14,634 nucleotides of DNA, from NCBI GenBank assembly GCA_030690755.1, contig JAUYGA010000047.1, forward strand, positions 1-14,634, in the 5' to 3' direction. Position 1 is the stretch's first letter. Each line of letters starts with the position of its first letter. Source of the stretch: Nanobdellota archaeon (GTDB taxonomy: Archaea; Nanobdellota; Nanobdellia; Woesearchaeales; JAUYGA01). The position numbers and the translations under genes were made by a program. Shown in pieces: positions 5,954-12,385 of this stretch. The notes under the pieces are model-generated. The model had not been told where the DNA came from. It worked only from the letters and a program-made list of their open reading frames with translations, and made no database searches.

Positions 5954-6045
5954 AACTCCAGAGGTGCAAGAAAATTTTTATTTAAGATATATGCGCTGGG
6001 ATTTGTCGCGAGCCTGCGAGCGACTCGCAGGCAGTCACTGGAGTT
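5954..6045. other. small hairpin element next to the tRNA-like gene
   Basis: AACTCCAG (5954-5961) and CTGGAGTT (6038-6045) are perfect 8-bp inverted repeats enclosing the second copy of the 37-nt hairpin repeat (6003-6039, with GCCTGCGAG/CTCGCAGGC and a CGA loop). The left half is AT-rich. The 92-bp block ends one base before the expected 3' end of the tRNA-like gene. It shares its core with the 4890-5093 element but lacks the terminal repeats of that element. Confidence 0.5.
6003..6039 (+). repeat. 37-nt hairpin repeat, copy 2
   Basis: Identical to 4970-5006 at 35 of 37 positions. The differences (A to C and T to G) are at paired positions of the hairpin. Confidence 0.8.
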
Positions 6046-6136
6046 TCGCCCGCGTCGAATTCTAACCCGCGTGATATCGGGACGATATCAACCAGCTTTT
6101 GAGACTGGCGCATTCACCAAGCTCTGCCACCCCTGT
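6046..6136 (-). tRNA. tRNA-Leu(CAA)-like gene with abnormal 3' part
   Basis: Read on the minus strand from 6136, the sequence has ACAGGGG as 5' acceptor strand, TG at positions 8-9, a leucine-type D-arm (GCAGAGCTTGGTGAATGC), and a 5-bp anticodon stem CCAGT/GCTGG with loop CTCAAAA, so the anticodon is CAA (6101-6099) for leucine UUG codons. It also has a long variable arm with a perfect 8-bp stem (TGATATCG/CGATATCA). This is a class II tRNA-Leu body. The 3' part does not fit: the T-loop-like GGTTAGAATTC has A where C56 is expected, the T-stem pairs poorly, and no CCCCTGT follows to close the acceptor stem. Either a degraded tRNA gene, one altered by the adjacent hairpin element, or one with an unusual 3' exon. 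A TATA-like CTTAATAA (minus, about 6161-6168) lies ~30 bases upstream. Confidence 0.5.
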
Positions 6137-6198
6137 TTGCTAACGTTAACATGGTCATGATTATTAAGACTTTTTACTAAACCAACAGAGTCAGAGAA

Positions 6199-6206
6199 TT
6201 TATAAA
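6199..6206 (+). promoter_or_regulatory. TATA box of the HAD phosphatase gene
   Basis: TTTATAAA is centred about 27 bases from the ATG at 6230, giving a leaderless transcript. Confidence 0.6.
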
Positions 6207-6229
6207 GGAAACAGATTTTATTTAACTGC

Positions 6230-6733
6230 ATGGCTGCAAAAAAAGTTTTGATATTGGATGTTGATGAGACTCTGCTTAATTTGGAGCCTTTGTTCTTTCT
6301 TAAAAAATTTAAAAAAGACTATGAAGAGTATGAAGGGACTGTTATTTTTGACAAATATTATCTTAGCCCAAGACCTAACGCAAAAGCGTTTTTGGAAAGT
6401 GTTAAAAAGCATTTTGAGCTTGTTGCTTTTTCAGTCGCAGACAAGGAGCTTACAAAGCAGAAACTGGAAAAATTAGGTTTGTTGGATTATTTTTCAAAGG
6501 TTTATGGGAAAGAATCGTTAATAAAAGGAAAAAAGGCGCTTAGTAAAATTGCAGAGGACTTGAATAAAGATATCAAAGATGTCATAATCATCGATAACGA
6601 GCCGCAATTAATTGCAGAGCAAAACAATATCATAAGCATCTCTCCATGGTTCATCGGCAGTGATAAGGAAGACGATGAGCTGATGAAAGTGCTCGAACTG
6701 TTAAAATTCAATTTTGCTGAAATCAGTTCTTGA
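6230..6733 (+). CDS. FCP1/SCP-like HAD phosphatase
   Basis: This 167-aa protein is a HAD-superfamily phosphatase closest in pattern to the FCP1/SCP (NIF) domain. D10-V-D12-E-T is the catalytic DxDxT, with D10 as nucleophile and D12 as acid/base. RP at 48-49 and the segment KAFLESVKKHFELVAFS correspond to the FCP1 'RP..eFL..l...yeivvfT' region, with S68 in motif II. K100/K101 can serve as motif III, and VIIIDNEP with D122 and N123 is motif IV. The end (SPWFIGSDKEDDELMKVLELL) mirrors the FCP1 'f.gd..D.eL..l..fL' tail. Eukaryotic members dephosphorylate phosphoserines; archaeal substrates are unknown. The length is that of a single domain. Its last 33 bases overlap the 3' end of the convergent kinase-like gene. 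Confidence 0.85.
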   Translation: MAAKKVLILDVDETLLNLEPLFFLKKFKKDYEEYEGTVIFDKYYLSPRPNAKAFLESVKKHFELVAFSVADKELTKQKLEKLGLLDYFSKVYGKESLIKGKKALSKIAEDLNKDIKDVIIIDNEPQLIAEQNNIISISPWFIGSDKEDDELMKVLELLKFNFAEISS

Positions 6734-7321
6734 ATACAGGAATTCCAAAAGTCCTTCATCTTTTACAACGTTCTTTATATCATCTTTTCTTATCACGGGA
6801 AAATCTTCTTCATCAAAGCCCAGTTTTATCAGAACTTCTTTTGCGCTTAATCTCTTGTCAATTAGTTTTTCTACCACATCCACAAAATTATCATTTAGCC
6901 TTCTTCCAACATCCAATTTTATAAACTGCCTCGCTCTGCCTTTGTTGAAGATTTTTTCATGGTCAAAAGCAATCAACTCCTTTCCTACAAATATGTTTGC
7001 AGTATGCCTGTCTTTATTTCCAATCCAAATATCAAATAGGATTATATTTTTTAAAGCGCGCATATGCGCCTTATTGAGCTCCTGTTTGTGATTTGCGAGC
7101 AGAACGCTTCTTGTCGCATAATTCATCTTAATTCCTTTCACACCATCAATTTCGTAAGGCTCCATCTTTAGTGTTTTGATTCCCAGTATTTTTGCTAACT
7201 TATTTGCAAGAATTTCTTTTTCTACATTTTTGGAAGGCTTAAAAACAAATACCTTTTTCCCTGCTCTATATATGTAGAGTGCATTGTAAGTTGTTTTTAT
7301 TATCTTTATCAGCTTCATCAT
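6701..7321 (-). CDS. HipA/PI-kinase-like protein
   Basis: This 206-aa protein has the marks of the HipA/phosphatidylinositol-kinase-like fold. VFVFKP with K28 is the ATP-binding lysine strand, followed by EKEILANKLAKILGI, a helix typical of the family. The catalytic segment is FDIWIGNKDRHTANIFV with D104-R-H-x2-N109, and IAFDHEKIF supplies the metal-binding D120. It is short, close to a minimal kinase core, and no HipB-like partner is nearby, so it is not an ordinary HipBA toxin. A longer frame opens at 7450, but its N-terminal part is not kinase-like. I chose the ATG at 7321 because a strong TATA box lies 25 bases upstream. The substrate, protein or small molecule, is unknown. Confidence 0.72.
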   Translation of the reverse strand: MMKLIKIIKTTYNALYIYRAGKKVFVFKPSKNVEKEILANKLAKILGIKTLKMEPYEIDGVKGIKMNYATRSVLLANHKQELNKAHMRALKNIILFDIWIGNKDRHTANIFVGKELIAFDHEKIFNKGRARQFIKLDVGRRLNDNFVDVVEKLIDKRLSAKEVLIKLGFDEEDFPVIRKDDIKNVVKDEGLLEFLYSRTDFSKIEF

Positions 7322-7339
7322 CTTAGTATAGAAAGCCTT

Positions 7340-7354
7340 CTTATTTATATACTC
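7340..7354 (-). promoter_or_regulatory. TATA box of the kinase-like gene
   Basis: The minus strand reads GAGTATATAAATAAG, about 25 bases upstream of the ATG at 7321. This decides the start codon. Confidence 0.6.
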
Positions 7355-7620
7355 TAATAAGGTGGTTGGTGAGTGAGGCGAGTGGATATCGTCTACAAAA
7401 AGCCGAAAATATTCCGAAAAAGTTGTGAGAATTATGAAAAATGAAAACAATTTTTCTCGTTTCCTGATTTTTTGCTTACCGCTTTTGCATGAATCATATT
7501 ATATCCTAAACCACCAAAATCCTTATAAAGCCCAAATTTATTTACTATTCTGAAGTAAGATAAGATTTATATACTTGTTAAGTGGCACAATTCAATAACG
7601 CGCAATTTGCTCAATAGTGT

Positions 7621-7691
7621 TTTTAACTGAATGCGTTTATTTTAACTGAATGCGTTTATTGAATGGGATATCAATTTCAGGGGATATCAAT
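7621..7691 (+). repeat. tandem repeats in the ftsZ leader
   Basis: TTTAACTGAATGCGTTTAT occurs at 7622-7640 and again at 7641-7659 (period 19, identical). GGGATATCAAT occurs at 7665-7675 and 7681-7691 (period 16). Both pairs lie in the presumed 5' leader of ftsZ mRNA. Confidence 0.85.
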
Positions 7692-7694
7692 AAA

Positions 7695-7702
7695 AGGAGA
7701 GG
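7695..7702 (+). promoter_or_regulatory. Shine-Dalgarno-like site of ftsZ
   Basis: AGGAGAGG is complementary to the 16S rRNA 3' end. From GGAG it is 6 bases to the TTG at 7706 and 15 to the ATG at 7715, which favours TTG by spacing. Confidence 0.5.
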
Positions 7703-7705
7703 TTT

Positions 7706-9289
7706 TTGATAGACATGGCTGACGAACGTTATAATAAGGAAAACCTGTACGAAGAGCCAGAATTAGAGGATGAAGAAGATATTTCTCTTGACAATCAGAC
7801 TGATTTGAATGAATACGAAGAAGTCGAAGACCTGGACATGCAGGGAGAAGAGATACGATACAAACCTCTTGACCAGGCGCCAGATATAATAAAAGTGGGT
7901 TTTGCTAAAGAAGAGGTTGATAATTCAGCGAAAGATAAAAGAAACTTAGGTTTTGGCAAGATTTCTGCAGCTGAGCTGAAACAGGAAAGGCAGGAAAAAA
8001 GAACAGTCTATGAACAGCCTTATGAAAACACTTATGCTTCTTCTTACAATGATCCAAGCAAAACCAAAAGCAAGTCAATAAGAGACCACCTTGAGGAAGA
8101 GATGAAACCTATTCCAAGAGAGAACATTCTGCGAAAACCAATTAATCCTCAAGAACAGGATAAGGTTGCAAGGTTTGAGAACAGGCCTGTTGAGAGAAAT
8201 TTCAGGGATGCAAGAGACGTCCGAGATATGAGAAATGATCCTGTTTCTGATTCTGAACTGAAAAATATGGTCCTAGAACACAGGGCAAAAATAATTGTTG
8301 TAGGCTGCGGCGGCGCAGGCAATAACACAATAAACCGAATGAGCGAGCTTGGCATGGGTGACATTAAAACAATTGCAGTTAATACTGATGCTCAAGATCT
8401 GCTTTACACAAATTCTGATAAAAAAGTCCTGATAGGAAAAATACTGACAAAAGGACTCGGCGCAGGAGCAATCCCAAAAGTAGGAGAAGATGCTGCAAAA
8501 GAGGCAGAAGCAGAGTTAAAAGCAGTTGTTCAGGGAGCAGACCTTGTTTTCATAACAGCAGGGATGGGCGGCGGAACAGGAACAGGAAGCGCGCCAGTCA
8601 TTGCAGACATATCAAGAAAAATGGGCGCTCTAACAGTCGGGATTGTCACAATGCCATTCACAATGGAAGGCGCAAGAAGAAAAGAAAACGCCCGTATTGG
8701 CCTTGAAAAATTACAGCAAGTATGCGACACTCTCATAATCATACCAAACGACAAACTATTGCAGATCTCGCCAGATCTTCCACTTCATACAGCATTCAAA
8801 CTAGCAGATGAGATATTGACAAATGCAGTAAGAGGAGTTTCAAACCTGATAATAGAACCAGGTCTTGTCAATCTTGATTTTGCAGACGTAAAAACAGTGA
8901 TGTCAAATGCAGGCCTTGCATTAATAGGTGTTGGAGAATCAGACACAAAACAAAGAGCAGCAGAAGCAGTTGACAGAGCAATGAACAATCCGCTGCTAGA
9001 TGCAGAAATCGCAGGCGCGACAGGAGCACTGATAAATATTTCTGGCGGACCAGACATGACCCTTGATGAAGCAAGATTTATTGTTGAAGAAATTGGCTCG
9101 AAGCTTGATGATGAAGCAAGAATAATCTGGGGCGCTCAAGTCCTTGATGATCTGCAGAATACAATAAGAGTTCTTATAATTGTGACTGGCGTAAAATCAC
9201 AGCAAGCATTATCGACAACTCCTAAAGAGGTCATTGCCCAGCGCAGGAAAAAAGAAATCGAGAATGAACTAGGACTGGAATTTGTTTGA
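7706..9289 (+). CDS. ftsZ: cell-division GTPase FtsZ with long N-terminal extension
   Basis: FtsZ is the tubulin-like GTPase that polymerises into the division ring. The nucleotide-binding G1 loop VGCGGAGNN starts near residue 197, the tubulin signature GGGTGTG is at 288-294, and the synergy (T7) loop NLDFADV is at 389-395. The globular part resembles the archaeal FtsZ1 group. The protein is 527 aa, against roughly 360-400 for usual archaeal FtsZ. The excess is a ~190-residue N-terminal region, first highly acidic (about 1-50), then polar and rich in Lys, Arg and Gln, probably disordered. The C-terminus ends soon after the core (KKEIENELGLEFV). The start is ambiguous: TTG 7706 or ATG 7715, three codons apart; Shine-Dalgarno spacing favours TTG. 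It heads the secE-spt5-rpl11 cluster but is separated from secE by about 120 bases with a new promoter. Confidence 0.95.
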   Translation: MIDMADERYNKENLYEEPELEDEEDISLDNQTDLNEYEEVEDLDMQGEEIRYKPLDQAPDIIKVGFAKEEVDNSAKDKRNLGFGKISAAELKQERQEKRTVYEQPYENTYASSYNDPSKTKSKSIRDHLEEEMKPIPRENILRKPINPQEQDKVARFENRPVERNFRDARDVRDMRNDPVSDSELKNMVLEHRAKIIVVGCGGAGNNTINRMSELGMGDIKTIAVNTDAQDLLYTNSDKKVLIGKILTKGLGAGAIPKVGEDAAKEAEAELKAVVQGADLVFITAGMGGGTGTGSAPVIADISRKMGALTVGIVTMPFTMEGARRKENARIGLEKLQQVCDTLIIIPNDKLLQISPDLPLHTAFKLADEILTNAVRGVSNLIIEPGLVNLDFADVKTVMSNAGLALIGVGESDTKQRAAEAVDRAMNNPLLDAEIAGATGALINISGGPDMTLDEARFIVEEIGSKLDDEARIIWGAQVLDDLQNTIRVLIIVTGVKSQQALSTTPKEVIAQRRKKEIENELGLEFV

Positions 9290-9379
9290 ACTTTATTTTT
9301 GAATATTTCTCATATATATTATGTCTAATTATTGTTTAAGTCATATTTAACCTAAGAATTACAACATTCCCACCGCAAA

Positions 9380-9390
9380 CTTTATAAATA
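9380..9390 (+). promoter_or_regulatory. TATA box of secE
   Basis: CTTTATAAATA lies about 26 bases from the ATG at 9411, implying a leaderless transcript. Confidence 0.6.
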
Positions 9391-9410
9391 AAACCAATTT
9401 TCAACATCAT

Positions 9411-9590
9411 ATGAAACTTCTAGGTTCTTTAAAGGAATTTTGGGAGGAGTGTAAGCGGGTTTTAAAAGTAACAAAAAAACCTGACAGACAAGAGCTGAGC
9501 ATGGTAGTCAAAGTCACAGGCCTCGGCATGTTAATCATTGGCATGGTCGGATTTTTGATTACATTGTTAAACAAATTTTTACTGTCATAA
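9411..9590 (+). CDS. secE: preprotein translocase subunit SecE (Sec61-gamma)
   Basis: This 59-aa protein is the small essential subunit of the SecYEG/Sec61 channel. The amphipathic cytosolic helix carries the family pattern (SLKEFWEECKRVLKVTKKPDRQEL, residues 6-29). A single membrane helix follows at about 35-55 (VTGLGMLIIGMVGFLITLL). Length and layout fit archaeal SecE of ~55-65 residues. The location directly before spt5 is the standard archaeal arrangement and independently supports the call. The ATG has a TATA box at leaderless distance. Confidence 0.92.
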   Translation: MKLLGSLKEFWEECKRVLKVTKKPDRQELSMVVKVTGLGMLIIGMVGFLITLLNKFLLS

Positions 9591-9600
9591 ACTTTTAAAT
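9591..9600 (+). promoter_or_regulatory. TATA box of spt5
   Basis: ACTTTTAAAT is centred about 28 bases before the ATG at 9624 and begins right after the secE stop codon. It supports the long form of Spt5 rather than an internal start. Confidence 0.5.
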
Positions 9601-9623
9601 TCAAAAAAAATTAGCTAAATTAG

Positions 9624-10358
9624 ATGAGTCAAAAAATGAGCGAAAAAAACGAAAACAAAGACGAAGAAAAACTGAAAAGCAACGATGGCCAAGATGAATT
9701 AATGGACGAATGGGCCAGAACAGATGCTGAATCAGTCAAAAAATCAGAAGCTGCAGAGAAAGAACAGGAAGATGAAGAAGAGCTCATAGAAAAGAAAGAC
9801 AAGAAAGAAAAGAAAGAAACAAAAGAGTCAAAAAACCTAAAAAAGCAGGAAGAAGAATCCGGCATAAAAATATATGCTCTAAGAACCACTGCTAACAGAG
9901 AAGATCAGGTTATGGACTTTGTCTATAGCAATGCGCAAAAAAAGAAACTTCACGTTTATTCTGTAATAAGACCTCATGGGATGCGAGGGTATATATTTGT
10001 CGAAGCAGAAACAAGATCTGATGCAGAGCAAGCTGCTTTTAATGTGCCTTATGCTCGCGGAATTCTGCCTGCTCCTGTAGATTACAAGGAGATAGCGCAT
10101 ATGCTTGAACAGGTAAAAGTCCAGATGAACATAAGGAAGAATGATATTGTCGAAATCATCAGCGGTCCATTCAAGAGAGAACAGGCAAAGATAACAAGGA
10201 TTGACAAGTCAAAAGAAGACGTTGTTGTAGAACTTCTTGAATCAGCTGTTCCGATTCCTATAACGGTAAAGATGGATGCTGTCAGGGTAATAAGAAGAGA
10301 GGAAGGCGCAGAAGAGACTAAAGAAGAAAATGATGAAGACATGGAAACAGAGATGTAG
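9624..10358 (+). CDS. spt5: transcription elongation factor Spt5 (NusG homologue) with charged extension
   Basis: Spt5 binds the RNA polymerase clamp with Spt4 and raises processivity; in archaea it is also linked to transcription-translation coupling. The NGN domain runs from about 82 to 160 (KIYALRTTANREDQVMDF ... RGYIFVEA ... ARGILP) and the KOW domain from about 170 to 225 (KNDIVEIISGPFKREQAKITRID). The protein has 244 residues, against about 145-155 for typical archaeal Spt5. The first ~80 residues are an added charged stretch (runs of E, K and D, without aromatic core positions), and the last ~18 form an acidic tail. The TATA box at 9591-9600 fits the ATG at 9624, so the extension is likely translated. 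Its role is unknown; a disordered or coiled tether is a reasonable guess. Confidence 0.92.
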   Translation: MSQKMSEKNENKDEEKLKSNDGQDELMDEWARTDAESVKKSEAAEKEQEDEEELIEKKDKKEKKETKESKNLKKQEEESGIKIYALRTTANREDQVMDFVYSNAQKKKLHVYSVIRPHGMRGYIFVEAETRSDAEQAAFNVPYARGILPAPVDYKEIAHMLEQVKVQMNIRKNDIVEIISGPFKREQAKITRIDKSKEDVVVELLESAVPIPITVKMDAVRVIRREEGAEETKEENDEDMETEM

Positions 10359-10482
10359 GAAAATTTAAAAAGATAACCAAAAAACTCATTAACAATCATA
10401 CAATAATACGATAATATAAGCATACAATAATACAATCATAAGAACATAACAAATAAGGGGGATTAATAATATCTGAATCAAA
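10359..10482 (+). promoter_or_regulatory. rpl11 upstream region with repeats and distant SD-like site
   Basis: A TATA-like AATTTAAAAAG (about 10362-10372) would give a leader of roughly 90 nt. CATACAATAATAC occurs at 10397-10409 and 10421-10433, and ACAATCATA at 10392-10400 and 10432-10440. AGGGGGAT (10456-10463) resembles a Shine-Dalgarno site but is about 20 bases from the ATG, and an in-frame TGA at 10474-10476 rules out an upstream start. Confidence 0.45.
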
Positions 10483-11211
10483 ATGGCTAAACAAACAGTT
10501 GATGTAATGGTTGAAGGCGGAAAAGCAACAGCAGCTCCACCCCTAGGTCCAGCTTTAGGTCCTTTAGGTGTGAATATTGGCCAAGTTGTCGCCGAAATAA
10601 ACAAGAAAACTGGAGAATTCAAAGGGATGCAGGTTCCAGTCAAAGTTACTGTAGACACAAGCACAAAAGAATTTTCAATTGCCATTGGAACACCGCCTAC
10701 TTCTGCGCTCATAAAGAAAGAAGCGAAAATAGAAACAGCTTCTGGAAGACCAAACACAGAGAAAGTCGCAGACTTAAGGATAGAGCAAATTATCAAGATC
10801 GCAAAGATGAAGGAAGACAAACTTACAGGAAAAACATTCAAAGAGAAAGTAAAAGAAATCATCGGAACATGCAATTCTATGGGTATTCTTGTTGAAAAAC
10901 TGCCGGGCGTTGAAGCGATAAAAGCAGTCGACGCAGGCAAATTTGACAAACAGATTAAAGAACAGAGAACAGAGCTATCTGCAGAAGAACTTCAAAAGCT
11001 GGAAGAAGAGAAGAATGCTTTACTTGCAGACTTGACAAAGAAGAAAGAAGCAGAGAAAACAAGAGCTCAGGAAATAGTGACTTCAATGGCAGGCAAGGAG
11101 AAGAAAGAGATAAGAGGAAAGTTGAAGGAAGCGAAAGTATCGATCGCTTTGATCAACGAACTCGTTCCAGAAGACGCTCCAGCAGCTGCCGCGCCTGGGG
11201 CAAAGAAGTAA
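10483..11211 (+). CDS. rpl11: 50S ribosomal protein L11 with C-terminal extension
   Basis: L11 binds the GTPase-associated centre of 23S rRNA at the base of the ribosomal stalk. The N-terminal domain begins MAKQTVDVMVEGGKATAAPPLGPALGPLGVN, with the proline-rich linker region and the usual start, and the RNA-binding C-terminal domain ends near residue 155 (TGKTFKEKVKEIIGTCNSMGILVE). The protein is 242 aa, against ~160 for usual archaeal L11. Residues ~156-225 add a charged, probably helical stretch (SAEELQKLEEEKNALLADLTKKKEAEKTRAQE), followed by an Ala/Pro-rich end (DAPAAAAPGAKK). In many archaea L1, L10 and L12 genes follow; here they do not. The T-rich terminator at 11228 ends the cluster. 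Confidence 0.94.
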   Translation: MAKQTVDVMVEGGKATAAPPLGPALGPLGVNIGQVVAEINKKTGEFKGMQVPVKVTVDTSTKEFSIAIGTPPTSALIKKEAKIETASGRPNTEKVADLRIEQIIKIAKMKEDKLTGKTFKEKVKEIIGTCNSMGILVEKLPGVEAIKAVDAGKFDKQIKEQRTELSAEELQKLEEEKNALLADLTKKKEAEKTRAQEIVTSMAGKEKKEIRGKLKEAKVSIALINELVPEDAPAAAAPGAKK

Positions 11212-11225
11212 CTGAAATAATCTGT

Positions 11226-11280
11226 TAGATTTTTTCAATTTTTTTCTTTCAATTTTTTCTTTTTTAGAGTTTTTTTTGAG
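11226..11280 (+). terminator. poly-T terminator after rpl11
   Basis: Several T-runs of 5-8 bases follow the rpl11 stop codon within about 60 bases. This is typical of factor-independent archaeal termination. Confidence 0.65.
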
Positions 11281-11349
11281 TTTATTTAAATAAAGAGGAT
11301 TGTATTGTTTTAAGTTTAACCAGTTATGTTACTATTGCAAAATAACAAA

Positions 11350-11358
11350 ATTTATATA
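11350..11358 (+). promoter_or_regulatory. TATA box of the 325-aa protein gene
   Basis: ATTTATATA is centred about 28 bases from the ATG at 11382. It decides for that ATG over the upstream TTG at 11364. Confidence 0.55.
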
Positions 11359-11381
11359 TTGCTTTGATAATTCGTAAAATA

Positions 11382-12359
11382 ATGACTGAAACACCAAACC
11401 ATCTCGAACAAATTTTGGCATTAGTTCCTTCTGTACCTAGTCCTAGACATGATGATTTGGAAAAAGTAGAAGATCCAGCACAAAACATTCTTGCTCTGTA
11501 TGATGAATGGTATGACCTGCGAGGAAAGCGAATTGAATTAAACGATGCCAAACAAAAGAAAGATTCGGTTTATGCTCCTGTTATAGAAAAGACAAAACAA
11601 AAATTAATTGATATTGTCAATAAACAAAATGAATCTTCTTGCATGTTAACTCCGATGGATTCAGACCAGGCGCTCGCAGCGTTTGATCAGAGAACTATGG
11701 AAAATCATAATAAAATAGATGCTCGTGTAGAAAAAATAAAAAAACAAATTGAATTGTCATTGCATTCATATATTCACTCTGAAATGTTTCATGTCAATCT
11801 TAACGTCCGCTTAGACAGAAAAGGTGAGAAAAGCGACATTTTTTTTGGGGATTTATCTGAAATGAACATGGCTGGTCTGTATTATCTCTTTAATAATCAG
11901 GCTCCTGTAGTGTTTTATCATGGGAGCTCTAATAAAGGCATAGCGAATTGCATTAGAGAAAAATTTCCCAGGATAAATGAATACTGCAATGAGGAAAGAG
12001 GGAACGAACTATTCCCTGAAGAGAAATATGTAGACTTTTTTCAGAGCAATCTGTCAATACCGCTGGGAGAAATGCCTGATGGTAAATGGCTTAATACAAT
12101 AGTCGCACGGGGAAGTTTTCCTTTAAATCTGGTCTCTTACGCTAAATGCCTCGGCGATGGTAGAATTTTTCTAGTAAAGGTTTATGACTATTCATGGCAG
12201 GATGGTGGTCCTCAACATGACGCAAAGTTTGGCTATTGCGATAAAATCATTACAAGCTCATTTAATAGTGAACAAACAACAGATGCCATCTCTCATATTA
12301 TGGCTACGTTTATTGCTAAGGGGCTAAGAGATAATATTTCACTAAAAGACGCAAAATAA
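11382..12359 (+). CDS. hypothetical protein, helical N-terminal half
   Basis: I do not recognise this 325-aa protein. It has no signal peptide or membrane segment, so it should be cytosolic. Residues about 20-125 are rich in charged and helix-forming residues and likely form helices or a coiled coil (DLRGKRIELNDAKQKKDSVYAPVIEKTKQKLIDIV; later DARVEKIKKQIELSL). The C-terminal half is mixed, with strand-like segments (HVNLNVRLDR, PVVFYHGSS, DGRIFLVKVYDYSWQDGG). An in-frame TTG at 11364 would add six residues; the TATA position favours the ATG at 11382. It has its own promoter after the rpl11 terminator and is convergent with the coiled-coil gene, with a gap of 26 bases. Probably lineage-restricted. 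Confidence 0.65.
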   Translation: MTETPNHLEQILALVPSVPSPRHDDLEKVEDPAQNILALYDEWYDLRGKRIELNDAKQKKDSVYAPVIEKTKQKLIDIVNKQNESSCMLTPMDSDQALAAFDQRTMENHNKIDARVEKIKKQIELSLHSYIHSEMFHVNLNVRLDRKGEKSDIFFGDLSEMNMAGLYYLFNNQAPVVFYHGSSNKGIANCIREKFPRINEYCNEERGNELFPEEKYVDFFQSNLSIPLGEMPDGKWLNTIVARGSFPLNLVSYAKCLGDGRIFLVKVYDYSWQDGGPQHDAKFGYCDKIITSSFNSEQTTDAISHIMATFIAKGLRDNISLKDAK

Positions 12360-12385
12360 GTCAATAATTAATATTATGTCTTCCA

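Larger units (their letters stand above)
7355..7705. other. intergenic region with ftsZ promoter, repeats and leader
   Basis: Between the kinase-like gene and ftsZ there is no credible gene. A TATA-like CTTATAAAG lies at 7522-7530 and a better candidate, GATTTATATA, at 7564-7573. Two tandem duplications follow (7621-7659 and 7665-7691), then a Shine-Dalgarno-like AGGAGAGG at 7695-7702. If the TATA at 7564 is used, the ftsZ leader is about 110-120 nt, unlike the leaderless neighbours. Confidence 0.6.

Noticed and set aside
5954..6045. Intron or second exon completing the tRNA-Leu-like gene
   Set aside because: A CCTCTGG run on the minus strand (near 5957-5964) pairs partly with the acceptor arm, but no T-arm precedes it, so I could not support a spliced tRNA.
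7322..7450. N-terminal extension of the kinase-like protein
   Set aside because: The added residues (MFSFFIILTTFSEYF...) do not resemble the family, and the TATA box at 7340-7354 lies inside them.
10389..10949. Minus-strand 186-aa reading frame
   Set aside because: Antisense to rpl11; the open frame follows from the base composition of the L11 gene.
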